Shown piece after piece: positions 30,524-45,336 of a stretch of DNA of 64,000 nucleotides. Positions within the stretch are counted from its first letter, which is position 1. The number at the start of each line of letters is the position of its first letter. The stretch is from Calidifontibacter indicus (GTDB lineage Bacteria > Actinomycetota > Actinomycetes > Actinomycetales > Dermatophilaceae): the NCBI RefSeq assembly GCF_003386865.1, contig NZ_QTUA01000001.1, positions 2,046,001 through 2,110,000 of the forward strand, read 5' to 3'. The position numbers and the translations under genes were made by a program. The notes under the pieces are model-generated. The model saw only the letters and a list, made by a program, of their open reading frames with translations. It did not search any database and had not been told where the DNA came from.

Positions 30524-33500
30524 ATGTCACAGGCTGCCCCTCGTTCGTTCGCCCGTCTCACCGCACTGCTCATCGGTGCGATCTGCGTGCTCGCGATGAC
30601 GATGTTCGTACCGACCGCCGGGGCCGCAGCCCCGGACTCCCGCACCGTGAAGTACGGATCGGTGAGCCTGCAGGTGCCCGCCTCGTGGTCGGTGGTGAAA
30701 CTCGACGGCACCCGCGAGTGTGTGCGACTCGACCGTGACGCGGTCTACCTCGGTGCCGCTCCGGCGCAGCAGGACTGCCCGGCGCACGCCGTCGGTCGGG
30801 GGAACACGATCTGGTTGCGCCCGGGTGACCAGGCACCCAAGGGGTCCGCGTCCGAGCGGGTCGGTGGCCTCTCGATGGCCGCGGGGCCGCGGGAACGCGC
30901 CAACTCCCGCGTTGCCGTGTCGGCCGAACGCAATGTCACGATCGAGAGCGCCTGGGGCACCTCCTCGGCCACCGTCGACGCGGCGCTCGCGACGCTGCGC
31001 AGCGACGCCTCGACCTCGCCGCCGGCGCGCACGTCGCAGCAGCGGGCCCAGTCGGCTCAGCAGGCTCAGTCGGCCCAGGCCGCGCCGACGACGACCGTGG
31101 CACCGACCGGAGCGCCGTTCACCGGCATGGGCATGGACACCTGCGCGGCACCGTCCGCCGCCACGATGAACGCCTGGGGCGCCTCGCCCTACCGTGCCGT
31201 CGGCATCTACATCGGGGGGTCGATGCGGGCGTGCCCCGACGGCAACCTCAACGCCTCGTGGATCTCCACCGTGAGCCGGGCAGGGTGGGGAGTCATCCCG
31301 ATCTATGTGGGCCCGCAGGCTCCGTGTGTGCAGCAGGGCAACCTCGCCACCATCGATCCGACGAAGGCCGCGGCGCAGGGCACCGCGAACGCTCAGGACG
31401 CGATCGCCAAGGCGCGCTCCTTCGGGTTGCCGGCCGGCAGCCCGATCTACTACGACATGGAGCACTACGTCGGCACCACCACCTGCACCACCGCGGTGCT
31501 CGACTTCCTGACGGCGTGGACGAACACCTTGCACCAGGCCGGCTTCCGCTCCGCGGTGTACGGCAACAGCAACTCGCTCTTGCGCGATCTGTCCGTGGCG
31601 ATCACCACTGGGCGGCCGAATTACGTTGCGCCTGACCAGATCTGGTACGCCCAGTGGGACTACAAGCAGACCCTGGACGGCAGCCCGTACGTGCCGGAGT
31701 TCCGTAGCGACTACTGGGCGCAGCACCAGCGGATGAAGCAATACAGCGGCGGAGTCACCGAAACCTGGGGCGGCGTGAGCATGAACGTCGACCAGAACTG
31801 GATCGACACCTACCTGCCGGGCAACGCCACCAACGTGGCGTACGGCGACCTGACGACCGGCCCCGGCGGCGCCGGGTTCGTCTTCACCGGCCCGATGACC
31901 AGCTGGCGGACGATGCCCGGCGTCGGCGTGCAGGGACGCGCCTACTGGACCGGCGCGACGGCAGCCGCGCAGGAGATCAACGGGGCCACCTGGACGCCGC
32001 CGGGGCAGACCCCGGGCCTCTACCGGGTGCGCGCCTCGATCCCGGCGCAGAACGCGACGGCGAGCGCCGTCTACAGCGTCACCGACGCAAACGGCACGCG
32101 CACCGTGACGATCGCACAGGCGTCCGTCGCCGGTGGTTGGGCCGACCTCGGCACCGCCACCGCGTCCGCCCAGACGCCGATCGTCGTGCACGTCGGCGAC
32201 AAGGACGCCACGGGAAGCACGTCCACCCGCATCGCGGTCGATGCGGTCTCGCTGACCCTCATCATGCCGCCGGCGACCGCAGTCACCGGCCTGCGTGCGA
32301 TCGCCGGGGACGCGTCGGCGACCGTTTCCTGGACCCAGCCCGCCGGTACCGCCGAGACGTACCGCGTCACCGCGCAACCGAGCGGACGCTCGGTCGTCGT
32401 GCCCGCCACGACGCCCGGGGCAACCGCGACCGCAACGGTGACCGGTCTGCCCAACCACCGCGCGACGACGTTCACGGTGGTGCCGGTGAACCTCGCCGGC
32501 GACGGCCCGTCGGCCAGCAGCGGGGCAGTCGTGCCGGAGGGCAAGGTGGGCCTGACCGCGGTCACTCCCACCCGTCTGCTCGACACCCGCAGCGGAACGG
32601 GTGTGGCACCGCGCAAGGGGTCGATCCCGCCGGGTGGAACCCTGCGGGTGCAGGTGGCCGGAGTCGACGGCACCCGGGTGCCGACCGGCGCAACGGCCGT
32701 GATGGTGAACCTCATCACGCCGACACCCGCCGCCGGAGGTTGGATCGGCGTGCCGGGCGTCGACCCGAACGGCACCACGTCGGCCCAGGTGGTCGCCGGG
32801 CGCACCACCGACTCGAACATCACCTTGCCGATCGACGGTGACGGCTGGATCACCTTCGTCAATCACACGGCCCGGGCCCTGCACCTCATCATCGATGTGC
32901 AGGGCTACTTCGCGCCGTCCGCGTCGGCCTGGACCACGACCGACCCGCTGCGACTGGGTGACACCCGCTCGGGTGCGGCCGGCTCGTCGGTGGTCGGGTC
33001 GATCCCGGCCGGCGGCAGCCGTACCTTCCAGATCGCCGGCGCGGGCGGCGTGCCGTCGACGACGCGGTCGGTGAAGCTGTCGATCATGGCGGTCGACCCG
33101 ACGAGCACCGGCTACCTGTCGCTCGGGGCGTCGACGTCGGTGCTCAACTACGCGAAAGACCCCTACACCTCCAGTGGTGGCACTGCGATCCTCAGCTCCG
33201 ACGGCAAACTCACGGTGCGCAACACCTCCGCCGGGCGGGTGCACGTCGTGATCGACGTGCGCGGCTACGCCTCGGCCGGTGCGGCGCAGCTGACGACAGT
33301 CGGTGCGGTGCGGGTGCAGGACACCCGGTACACCGGGAAGGTGGCCCCGCTGGGCACCCTGCGGGTGTCGGTCAAGTCGCCGACCGTTCCCGGCGCAGCA
33401 ACGGCACGCACCGCGTTCCTGCTGGTCACCAACCTCGCCCCGCAGGCGCGTGGCGGCCTCGCGGTCGCGGCAGCCCCGAGCACGGCCCTCACCATCTCCA

Positions 33501-33628
33501 GCGAACCCGCCGTCTCCCGCTCGGCCGTCGTTGCCGTGCCGATCGCCGCCGACGGTACGGTTTCGGTGACGAACCGGACGTCGGTCGCGGCCGATCTGTT
33601 GGTCGACGTGGTGGCCTTCGGTTCGTGA
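30524..33628 (+). CDS. Secreted multidomain DUF1906 (Rv2525c-like glycoside-hydrolase fold) protein
   Basis: This 1034-residue exported protein has a Sec signal (about 1-37, ending TAGAAA). A unique N-terminal domain (about 40-160) and a Gln/Ala/Thr-rich linker follow. Then comes a DUF1906 TIM-barrel domain (about 197-435) starting GMGMDTCAAPS and containing IYYDMEHYV with acidic residues at the usual site. After it come a golvesin/Xly-type domain (about 449-580) and a fibronectin III-like domain (about 582-675). Three repeats of the RLLDTR...DVQGYF type sit at about 683-800, 809-915 and 929-1034; their openings read RLLDTRSG, RLGDTRSG and RVQDTRYTG. This architecture suggests binding or cleaving a cell-wall glycan. 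The substrate is unknown. It overlaps the next gene by 4 bp. Confidence 0.85.
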   Translation: MSQAAPRSFARLTALLIGAICVLAMTMFVPTAGAAAPDSRTVKYGSVSLQVPASWSVVKLDGTRECVRLDRDAVYLGAAPAQQDCPAHAVGRGNTIWLRPGDQAPKGSASERVGGLSMAAGPRERANSRVAVSAERNVTIESAWGTSSATVDAALATLRSDASTSPPARTSQQRAQSAQQAQSAQAAPTTTVAPTGAPFTGMGMDTCAAPSAATMNAWGASPYRAVGIYIGGSMRACPDGNLNASWISTVSRAGWGVIPIYVGPQAPCVQQGNLATIDPTKAAAQGTANAQDAIAKARSFGLPAGSPIYYDMEHYVGTTTCTTAVLDFLTAWTNTLHQAGFRSAVYGNSNSLLRDLSVAITTGRPNYVAPDQIWYAQWDYKQTLDGSPYVPEFRSDYWAQHQRMKQYSGGVTETWGGVSMNVDQNWIDTYLPGNATNVAYGDLTTGPGGAGFVFTGPMTSWRTMPGVGVQGRAYWTGATAAAQEINGATWTPPGQTPGLYRVRASIPAQNATASAVYSVTDANGTRTVTIAQASVAGGWADLGTATASAQTPIVVHVGDKDATGSTSTRIAVDAVSLTLIMPPATAVTGLRAIAGDASATVSWTQPAGTAETYRVTAQPSGRSVVVPATTPGATATATVTGLPNHRATTFTVVPVNLAGDGPSASSGAVVPEGKVGLTAVTPTRLLDTRSGTGVAPRKGSIPPGGTLRVQVAGVDGTRVPTGATAVMVNLITPTPAAGGWIGVPGVDPNGTTSAQVVAGRTTDSNITLPIDGDGWITFVNHTARALHLIIDVQGYFAPSASAWTTTDPLRLGDTRSGAAGSSVVGSIPAGGSRTFQIAGAGGVPSTTRSVKLSIMAVDPTSTGYLSLGASTSVLNYAKDPYTSSGGTAILSSDGKLTVRNTSAGRVHVVIDVRGYASAGAAQLTTVGAVRVQDTRYTGKVAPLGTLRVSVKSPTVPGAATARTAFLLVTNLAPQARGGLAVAAAPSTALTISSEPAVSRSAVVAVPIAADGTVSVTNRTSVAADLLVDVVAFGS

Positions 33629-34578
33629 CCGCCCGGCCCGGCTCGCCACACGAGCCGGGTGACAAGCCGGGTGACTGGGGAGGGAGACCGGTGGTAGGAC
33701 CGCAGGACCGGAACGCTGAGGTCCGAGCTGACGTCGCACCTCCCGTGACCGCGACCCTGCCTACCGACCTGCCTACCGGCCTGCCCTCAGACCTGCCAGC
33801 CGACGCGTCCCCGGCGAAGGTTCCCTCGACCGGGGGCGCCGCCAAGCCCGGCCGCTGGGTCGCGGTCGACCTGCTGCGCGGCGTCGCGATCGTGGCCGTG
33901 GTGCTCTACCACCTGGTGTGGGACCTCGGCCATTTCGGCGTGATCGAGCACTGGGCGCACACCCCGACCGGACGCTGGGTCGGTCACATCATCGCGGGCA
34001 CCTTCCTGTTCCTGACCGGTTTCAGTCTGGTGCTCGCGCACCGGCGCCGAGTCGACCCACTGGGCTTCTGCCGGCGGCTCGGCAAGCTGTTGCTGTGCGC
34101 CTACGCGATCACGGCGGTGAGCCTGGTGGTGGCGCCCGACCTCGTGGTCACCTTCGGCATCCTGCACGACATCGCGCTCACCAGCGTGCTGCTGCTGCCC
34201 TTCCTGCGCGGCTCCCGCGCACTGGGCGTGGGGGTGGCGATCCTCGCGGCCGTCGCGCCGATGGTGGTGTCGATCGACTCGACCTCCCGCTGGGTGACCT
34301 GGACGGGCCTCACCCCGCAGCTGTCACCGAGTCTCGACGTGCAGCCCCTGCTGCCCGGTTTCGCCGTCTCGCTGGCCGGGCTGCTGCTCGCCCGCACGCT
34401 GCTGCAGGCACCGCGGGTCGGCACGGCGGTGCGCGACTGGCGACCGCGCGGCGCGGCCGCCCGACCGACAGCGGTACTGACCACCTGGGGACGGCACACG
34501 CTCGCGATCTACCTGGTGCACCAGCCGGTGATCTTCGGCGCACTGATCCTCGCGCGCTGGGGTGGCCTGATCGACTGA
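33625..34578 (+). CDS. DUF1624 (HGSNAT-like) membrane acyltransferase
   Basis: The 317-residue protein has a cytoplasmic proline-rich N-terminus of about 70 residues. Several membrane helices follow, beginning with VAVDLLRGVAIVAVVLYHLVWDLGHF. This opening, with the conserved RG and His, is the mark of the DUF1624/heparan-alpha-glucosaminide N-acetyltransferase catalytic family, which moves acyl groups across membranes onto sugars. The last helices contain HTLAIYLVHQPVIFG. The GTG start overlaps the stop of the DUF1906 gene (GTGA), so the two are made together. A joint role in modifying a surface glycan is inferred from this coupling. Confidence 0.82.
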   Translation: MTARPGSPHEPGDKPGDWGGRPVVGPQDRNAEVRADVAPPVTATLPTDLPTGLPSDLPADASPAKVPSTGGAAKPGRWVAVDLLRGVAIVAVVLYHLVWDLGHFGVIEHWAHTPTGRWVGHIIAGTFLFLTGFSLVLAHRRRVDPLGFCRRLGKLLLCAYAITAVSLVVAPDLVVTFGILHDIALTSVLLLPFLRGSRALGVGVAILAAVAPMVVSIDSTSRWVTWTGLTPQLSPSLDVQPLLPGFAVSLAGLLLARTLLQAPRVGTAVRDWRPRGAAARPTAVLTTWGRHTLAIYLVHQPVIFGALILARWGGLID

Positions 34579-34651
34579 CGGTGCCGAGCCCGGTGGCGCA
34601 GCCCCGAGGACCGATGGGTGGACCGGCCGCGCCGGGCCGAGGCGTCATCGC

Positions 34652-34657
34652 TACCAT
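34652..34657 (+). promoter_or_regulatory. Candidate -10 element of the pyr operon
   Basis: TACCAT matches TANNNT and would start the mRNA at about 34664, just before the PyrR-binding stem-loop (34672). No good -35 hexamer is visible at the proper distance. The position relative to the RNA element is the main support. Confidence 0.4.
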
Positions 34658-34671
34658 TGCCGACGTTCGAC

Positions 34672-36359
<1,688 letters not shown>

Positions 36360-36363
<4 letters not shown>

Positions 36364-37676
36364 CCACGACGAACGACAACACCAATCAGACCTACCTGAT
36401 CAGGGGCGCCGACATCGTCGGTGCGGGGCGCCACGACATGGTGCTGCAGGACGGCGTCATCACCCAGCTCGGCCAGGTCGACGCGCCGTCCGGTGCAGTC
36501 GTCGTCGACGCCGACGGGCTCGTCGCGCTGCCCGGACTGGTCGACCTGCACACCCACCTTCGCGAGCCCGGCCGGGAGGACGCCGAGACGGTCGCCACCG
36601 GGTCGGCCGCGGCCGCCGCGGGGGGCTTCACCGCGCTGCTCGCGATGGCCAACACCAACCCGGTCACCGACACCGCCGAGGCCGCCGAACACGTCTACGA
36701 CCTGGGGCAGCGGGCCGGCCTGGTCGACGTGCACCCGGTCGGTGCCGTCACCAAGGGGCTGGCCGGCGAGGAACTCGCCGAACTCGGTCTGATGCACCGC
36801 AGCCGGGCGGCCGTGCGGGTGTTCTCCGACGACGGCAAGTGCGTGCACGACGCGCGGTTGATGCGCCGCGCACTGGAGTACGTGCGGGCCTTCGACGGCG
36901 TGATCTCCCAGCACTCCCAAGACCCGCGTCTGGCCGACGGCCAGGCCTGCTGCCACGAGGGCGAACTGTCCGGACGGCTCGGGCTGCCCGGCTGGCCGGT
37001 CGTGGCCGAAGAGGTCATCGTCGCGCGCGACGTCATGCTCGCCCGGCACACCGGGTCGCGGGTGCACGTCGCGCACGTGTCGACGGCCGGTTCGGTCGAG
37101 GTGATCCGCTGGGCCAAGGCCCAGGGCATCAAGGTGACCGCCGAGGTCACCCCGCACCACCTGATGCTCACCACCGACCTGCTCGCCGACTACGACCCGA
37201 CCTTCAAGGTCAACCCGCCGCTGCGTCCCGACAAGCACGTGCGGGCGCTGCGCACGGCACTGGTCGACGGCACCATCGACGCGGTGGCCACCGACCACGC
37301 CCCGCACGCCCGCCACGACAAGGAGCACGCGTTCGCCGAAGCGGCGTTCGGCATGCTCGGTCTGGAGCAGGCGTTGCAGGTCGTCAACACGGTGTCGCGG
37401 GTCGACGACGGCCTCGACTGGGCCGCGGTCGCCGATCGCACCTCGGCCGCCCCGGCGCGCATCGCCGGCCTCGGCGACCAGGGACGTCCGTTGCAGGTGG
37501 GGGAGCCCGGCAACATCACCCTGTTCGACCCCGACGCGCGGGCCGTCGTCGACGCCGCCGCGTCCCATTCGCTGTCCCGCAACAACCCGTGGCACGGTCA
37601 CACCCTGCGCGGACAGGTGGTCGCCACCTTCCTGCGCTCCCGTGCGACTGTCCTCGACGGAAAGGTCATCTCGTGA
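36360..37676 (+). CDS. pyrC: Dihydroorotase (class I)
   Basis: The 438-residue zinc amidohydrolase closes carbamoyl-aspartate to dihydroorotate. The metal motif [16 protein letters not shown] is at about residues 61-76. Later metal ligands are in [13 protein letters not shown] and [24 protein letters not shown] carries the catalytic Asp. The N-terminal LIRGADIVG strand is typical. It starts with GTG overlapping the pyrB stop and is overlapped by carA. The membrane-protein gene often found between pyrC and carA in actinobacteria is absent. Confidence 0.96.
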
Positions 37677-38884
37677 ATTCGACTGTCGCTCAGGCGTCCT
37701 CGCAACCCCGTGGGTCGGCGCGACTGCGTCGTGAGCCCGCCGTGCTCGTGTTGGAGGACGGCACCACCTTCCACGGGGAGGCCTACGGCGCATCGGGCAC
37801 CACCTTCGGCGAGGCGGTCTTCTCCACCGGCATGACCGGCTACCAGGAGACGCTCACCGACCCCAGCTACCACCGGCAGGTCGTCGTGATGACCGCGCCG
37901 CACGTCGGCAACACCGGTGTCAACGACGACGACGGCGAATCGCGTCGCATCTGGGTCAGCGGCTATGTGGTGCGCGACCCCGCGCTGCGTCCGTCGAACT
38001 GGCGCTCGCAGCGCACCCTCGAGGACGACCTGCGTGACCAGGGCGTCGTGGGCATCTGCGGCATCGACACGCGCGCGCTGACCCGGCACCTGCGTGAGCG
38101 GGGTGCGATGCGGGTCGGCATCTTCTCCGGCTCGGCCGCGGGCGCCGACGACCTGGTCGGCCAGGTCACCGGTCAGCCGGTGATGGCCGGTGCCGAACTC
38201 GCGTCGGAGGTGTCGACACCGCAGACCTACGTCGTGCCCGCCGAGGGCACCAAGCGCTTCACCGTGGCCGCGATCGACCTCGGCATCAAGGCGATGACCC
38301 CGCAGCTCATGGCCCAGCGCGGCATCGAGGTGCACGTGCTGCCGGCGACGGCCACCCTCGACGACGTGCGGGCGGTGTCTCCCGACGGCGTGTTCTTCTC
38401 CAACGGCCCGGGTGACCCGTCGACCGCCCCCCAGGTGGAGTTGCTGCAGGAGGTGCTGCGTGCGGGGCTGCCCTTCTTCGGCATCTGCTTCGGCAACCAA
38501 CTGCTCGGGCGCGCGCTCGGGTTCGGCACCTACAAGCTGAAGTACGGCCACCGCGGCATCAACCAGCCGGTCATGGACCGCCGCACCGGCAAGGTCGAGA
38601 TCACCGCCCACAACCACGGATTCGCCGTCGACGCCCCGCTCGAGGGCGACGTGCAGGCGCCCGCGGGCGCCGAGTTCGGACGCGTCCGTGTCTCGCACGT
38701 GTGCCTCAACGACGACGTCGTCGAGGGCCTGGAGTGCCTCGACCTGCCGGCCTTCTCGGTGCAGTACCACCCCGAGGCCGCGGCCGGCCCGCACGACGCC
38801 GCCTACCTGTTCGACCGGTTCGTCGAACTCCTCGAGAACAACTCCGGTTCAACCGCCGACCCGACTGCTGCAGAAGGAAACTGA
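37673..38884 (+). CDS. carA: Carbamoyl-phosphate synthase small subunit
   Basis: The 403-residue glutaminase feeds ammonia to CarB for arginine and pyrimidine synthesis. The N-terminal domain has [15 protein letters not shown] and [19 protein letters not shown]. The glutaminase triad lies in [17 protein letters not shown] (nucleophile Cys) and [13 protein letters not shown]. The GTG at 37673 overlaps the pyrC stop. About 20 leading residues before [11 protein letters not shown] are poorly conserved. carB begins 3 bp after the stop. Confidence 0.96.
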   Translation: MNSTVAQASSQPRGSARLRREPAVLVLEDGTTFHGEAYGASGTTFGEAVFSTGMTGYQETLTDPSYHRQVVVMTAPHVGNTGVNDDDGESRRIWVSGYVVRDPALRPSNWRSQRTLEDDLRDQGVVGICGIDTRALTRHLRERGAMRVGIFSGSAAGADDLVGQVTGQPVMAGAELASEVSTPQTYVVPAEGTKRFTVAAIDLGIKAMTPQLMAQRGIEVHVLPATATLDDVRAVSPDGVFFSNGPGDPSTAPQVELLQEVLRAGLPFFGICFGNQLLGRALGFGTYKLKYGHRGINQPVMDRRTGKVEITAHNHGFAVDAPLEGDVQAPAGAEFGRVRVSHVCLNDDVVEGLECLDLPAFSVQYHPEAAAGPHDAAYLFDRFVELLENNSGSTADPTAAEGN

Positions 38885-38887
38885 CAA

Positions 38888-42224
<3,337 letters not shown>

Positions 42225-42247
<23 letters not shown>

Positions 42248-43049
42248 GGTCATCGCGACCCGGCGGGTCGGTGCCTTCCGGCACCTCTCGCTGGTCGCAG
42301 CCGACATCGCCGACATCGCCAAGCCGGGACAGTTCGTCTCGGCGGCCGTCGGCGGTGCCGCGTCCGCGCTGGTGGGTCGGCGCACCCTGCCGATCGCGAA
42401 CGCCTCGCCGAGCGGCACGTACGGCGGCACCCTGGAGGTGCTCGTCGACTCCGACGGTGACGCCGGGATGCGTTGGCTCGCCGAGCGACGAGCCCACGAC
42501 GAGGTCGACCTGATCGGCCCGATCGGTCGGCCGTTCCCGCTGCCGGCGAGCGCGGTCGACGCGATCGTCGTGGGCGTCGGTGCCAGCGCGGCGTGCCTGA
42601 GCTGGTTGTCCGAACAGTTGCGCGACCGCGGGTGCCGCATCGACCTGGTGCTCGGCGGCAGCGACGACCGGCACCTCGTCGGCGTCGTCGAAGCCCGGCG
42701 CATCGTCGGCAATGTGTCGGTGGTCGTGCCGACCGACGTCGGCGAACTGCCGACCCAGCTGGCCGGGGCCGTGCGGCACCTGCTGCGCACGGGCGACGCA
42801 TCCGTCGTCTACGCCGCCGGCCGGGCGGTGCACCTCGCCGCGGTGGCCGAGGTGGCGCACCCGTACGGCGTCGTCGTGCAGTGTCAGATCGACGAGGAAA
42901 TGCCCTGTGGCACAGGCCTGTGCGGCAGTTGCGAGGTGCCGGTTCAGACGCCGTCGGGCGCCCGGCACACCATCCGCTGCTGCACCGAGGGCGCGGTGCT
43001 GCGCGCCGACCGGGTGCGTTGGCCGCTCTACCTGCAGGACCTCGGATGA
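42225..43049 (+). CDS. pyrK: Dihydroorotate dehydrogenase electron-transfer subunit-like (PyrK)
   Basis: The 274-residue protein has a ferredoxin reductase-type FAD domain ([22 protein letters not shown]), an NAD-binding part ([19 protein letters not shown]) and a C-terminal 2Fe-2S site. The site's four cysteines lie in [15 protein letters not shown] and IRCCTEG. PyrK passes electrons from PyrD to NAD in class 1B enzymes. It overlaps carB by 23 bp and the PyrD-like gene by 4 bp, so they are made together. The FAD motif is changed from the usual RRPISI. Because the partner PyrD is unusual, its real role could differ. Confidence 0.85.
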
Positions 43050-44032
43050 GTCTGCCGACCTTGCCCCGCGGGGCCACGCCGCGCGACCCGCTCGCCGTCG
43101 ACGTGGGCGGGCTGCGTCTGGACAGCCCGGTGCTCGGTGCCTCCGGGTGCGTCGGTTTCGGACGCGAGCTCGCCCGCCTGGGTGTCGCCGGTGACCTCGC
43201 CGGGTTCGTCACCCCGTCGATGACCGCCACCACCCGTCCGGCGGCCCGCCGTGGGGTGTTGCGGGAGTCGGCCAGCGGGTTGCTGGCTCCCACCGATCGC
43301 CCCTCGCTCGGGGTCGACCGGCTGCGTCCGGCCGCCCTGCCGTGGGACGCCGAGCAGGTGCCGCAGGTGATCGTGTCGATCGCGGGCACCACGATCGGCG
43401 AGTACGCCGAGGTCGCGCAGGGTCTGCGCCGCAACACCCTGATGCGCAAGGTGGCCGCGGTCGAGATCAACCTCGCCTGCCCCGACGCCAAGAACTCCGA
43501 CAAACTGTTCTCGCACGACGAGTTCCAGGCCACCAAGGCGGTCGCGCGGGTGCGCGAGGAACTCCCGCGCTCGATGCCCCTGTTCGCCAAGCTCAGCGCC
43601 GACGTCACCGACATCACCGAGGTCGCCCGAGGCTGCGTGAAGGCCGGCGCCACCGCGATCGTCGTGGGCAGCCCGCTGCGGGCCATCGGCCGCCCGACCG
43701 GCCAGAACCTCCGGGCCGATGTCGGCGCACCGGACGGCGGACTCTCCGGCCCGGCGATCCTGCCGATCACCCTGCGGGCGATCTGGGATCTTCGCGCCGC
43801 GGTGCGTTCCGGACGGCTCGCGCCGGTGCACCTGGTGGCGGTCGGGGGAGTGGCGGGGGCTGCCGACACGCTCGCCGCGTTCGCCGTCGGCGCCACGGCC
43901 GTGCAGCTCGGCACGGCCCTGCTGCACGACCCGTCGAGTCCGCGAAAACTGGTCGATGGTTTGCGAGCGCACCTGTCGGACAACGGAATCGAAAGCTTCC
44001 TCGACATCGTCGGGGCTGCCCACGAAGGATGA
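43046..44032 (+). CDS. pyrD: Divergent dihydroorotate dehydrogenase-like protein
   Basis: The 328-residue TIM-barrel protein matches class 1 PyrD overall. It retains EINLACPDAK with the Cys used as catalytic base (residue 145), LFAKLSADVTDITEVA and GGLSGPAILPITLRAIWDL. Several active-site residues differ from the family. The usual TKS/TKT lysine near residue 55 is replaced in GFVTPSMT. The NAIGLQNPG loop near residues 80-90 reads LAPTDRPSLGVD. SCPN is ACPD, and the later INT is VGS. These residues normally hold FMN or orotate. It could be an adapted PyrD or a paralogue with another substrate. Only the pyr operon position supports the standard function. Confidence 0.75.
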   Translation: MSLPTLPRGATPRDPLAVDVGGLRLDSPVLGASGCVGFGRELARLGVAGDLAGFVTPSMTATTRPAARRGVLRESASGLLAPTDRPSLGVDRLRPAALPWDAEQVPQVIVSIAGTTIGEYAEVAQGLRRNTLMRKVAAVEINLACPDAKNSDKLFSHDEFQATKAVARVREELPRSMPLFAKLSADVTDITEVARGCVKAGATAIVVGSPLRAIGRPTGQNLRADVGAPDGGLSGPAILPITLRAIWDLRAAVRSGRLAPVHLVAVGGVAGAADTLAAFAVGATAVQLGTALLHDPSSPRKLVDGLRAHLSDNGIESFLDIVGAAHEG

Positions 44033-44042
44033 GGGGACTGCC

Positions 44043-44924
44043 ATGACCGATGCGACGACCGCTGCCACCGAGGGATTCGGCGCGCGACTGAGCGCCGCGA
44101 TGGACGAGCACGGCCCGCTGTGCGTCGGCATCGACCCGCACGCGCAGTTGCTGCGCGACTGGGGGCTGCCGGTCGACGCGTCCGGTCTGCGCGAGTTCGC
44201 GCTGCGGTGCGTGGAGGCGTTCGGCGGGCAGGTCGCCGTGGTCAAGCCCCAGTCGGCGTTCTTCGAGCAGTTCGGCTCGCGCGGGGTCGCGGTCTTGGAG
44301 GAGACCCTCGACGGGCTCCGTGATGCCGGCACCCTCACCCTGCTCGATGTGAAGCGCGGCGATGTCGGCAGCACCATGGCCGGATACGCCGCCGCGCACC
44401 TCGGCCCCGATGCGCCGGTGCACGCCGATGCGATCACGGTGAGTCCGTTCCTCGGCTTCGGCAGCCTCGCTCCCGCGCTCGACCTGGCCCAGGACGTCGG
44501 CGCCGGCTTGTTCGTGCTGGCCCTCACCAGCAACCCCGAGGGCCACGAGGTGCAGCACGCCGTCCGCCCCGACGGGCGCACCGTCGCCCGGTCGATCGTC
44601 GACGCGGTCGCCGAACTCAACGCCGATACCCCGACCGACCAACGCGTCGGCGACATCGGGCTGGTCGTCGGAGCGACCACGGGTGCCGCCATCGCCGAAC
44701 TCGACCTGGCCGAGGCGCTCGCCGCCTGCCGTGGCCCCCTGCTCGCCCCAGGTGTCGGTGCCCAAGGCGGCACCGTCGAGGACATCGCGGATGCCTTCGG
44801 GGCCGCCGCCCGGCAGGTGTTGCCGTCCGCTTCACGGTCGGTGCTGGGCGCCGGACCGGACACTTCGGCGTTGCGGAAGGCATTGCAGGCAACCGCGGCC
44901 CACGCTGCCCGTGTGCTCGGCTAG
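44043..44924 (+). CDS. pyrF: Orotidine 5'-phosphate decarboxylase (type 2)
   Basis: The 293-residue enzyme makes UMP from OMP. The substrate-binding LCVGIDPHAQLL is near residue 26. VVKPQSAFFEQFG and the catalytic LLDVKRGDVGSTMAGYA follow, then HADAITVSPFLGFGSL. LAPGVGAQGGT near the end binds the phosphate. The length marks the long subfamily used by actinobacteria. It starts 10 bp after the PyrD-like gene and ends the pyrimidine pathway genes of the operon. Confidence 0.95.
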   Translation: MTDATTAATEGFGARLSAAMDEHGPLCVGIDPHAQLLRDWGLPVDASGLREFALRCVEAFGGQVAVVKPQSAFFEQFGSRGVAVLEETLDGLRDAGTLTLLDVKRGDVGSTMAGYAAAHLGPDAPVHADAITVSPFLGFGSLAPALDLAQDVGAGLFVLALTSNPEGHEVQHAVRPDGRTVARSIVDAVAELNADTPTDQRVGDIGLVVGATTGAAIAELDLAEALAACRGPLLAPGVGAQGGTVEDIADAFGAAARQVLPSASRSVLGAGPDTSALRKALQATAAHAARVLG

Positions 44925-44956
44925 TGTCTGACCGACGCCCCCGGCGTCCGCCGTGG

Positions 44957-44983
44957 CGAAGATGTCGAAGATGTCGAAGATGT
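44957..44983 (+). repeat. Three perfect 9-bp tandem repeats before mihF
   Basis: CGAAGATGT occurs three times without spacers at 44957-44965, 44966-44974 and 44975-44983. The stretch is intergenic, between pyrF and mihF, and 36 bp before the mihF start. It could be a slippage product or a regulator site. No protein use is evident. Confidence 0.9.
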
Positions 44984-45018
44984 GGTGAGCACCCGACCGT
45001 GGCCAAGGAGATCGCAAC

Positions 45019-45336
45019 GTGGCACTTCCCGAGTTGACGCCCGAGCAGCGTGCGCAGGCGCTCGAGAAGGCCGCCGAGGCCAGGCGCAAGCGGGCCGCGG
45101 TGAAGAACCGGTTGAAGAACTCGCAGGGTTCGCTCAAGGAGGTCATCGACTCGGGGCGCACCGACGAGACCATCGGCAAGATGAAGGTCTCGGCGTTGCT
45201 GGAGTCGATGCCCGGTGTCGGCAAGGTGCGGGCGCAGCAGATCATGGACGAGATCGGCATCGCCGCCACCCGGCGGGTGCGCGGTCTCGGCAACCACCAG
45301 GTCGCCGCCCTGCTGGAGCGTTTCGAGCAGCGTTGA
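45019..45336 (+). CDS. mihF: Actinobacterial integration host factor
   Basis: The 105-residue nucleoid protein is the actinobacterial IHF, unrelated in fold to E. coli IHF. The N-terminal helix [27 protein letters not shown] is basic. The DNA-binding helix-two-turn-helix segment [27 protein letters not shown] and [14 protein letters not shown] are intact. It bends DNA and supports replication and gene control. The GTG start has a weak ribosome-binding site. Its stop overlaps the gmk ATG (TGATG), the conserved order. Confidence 0.96.
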   Translation: MALPELTPEQRAQALEKAAEARRKRAAVKNRLKNSQGSLKEVIDSGRTDETIGKMKVSALLESMPGVGKVRAQQIMDEIGIAATRRVRGLGNHQVAALLERFEQR

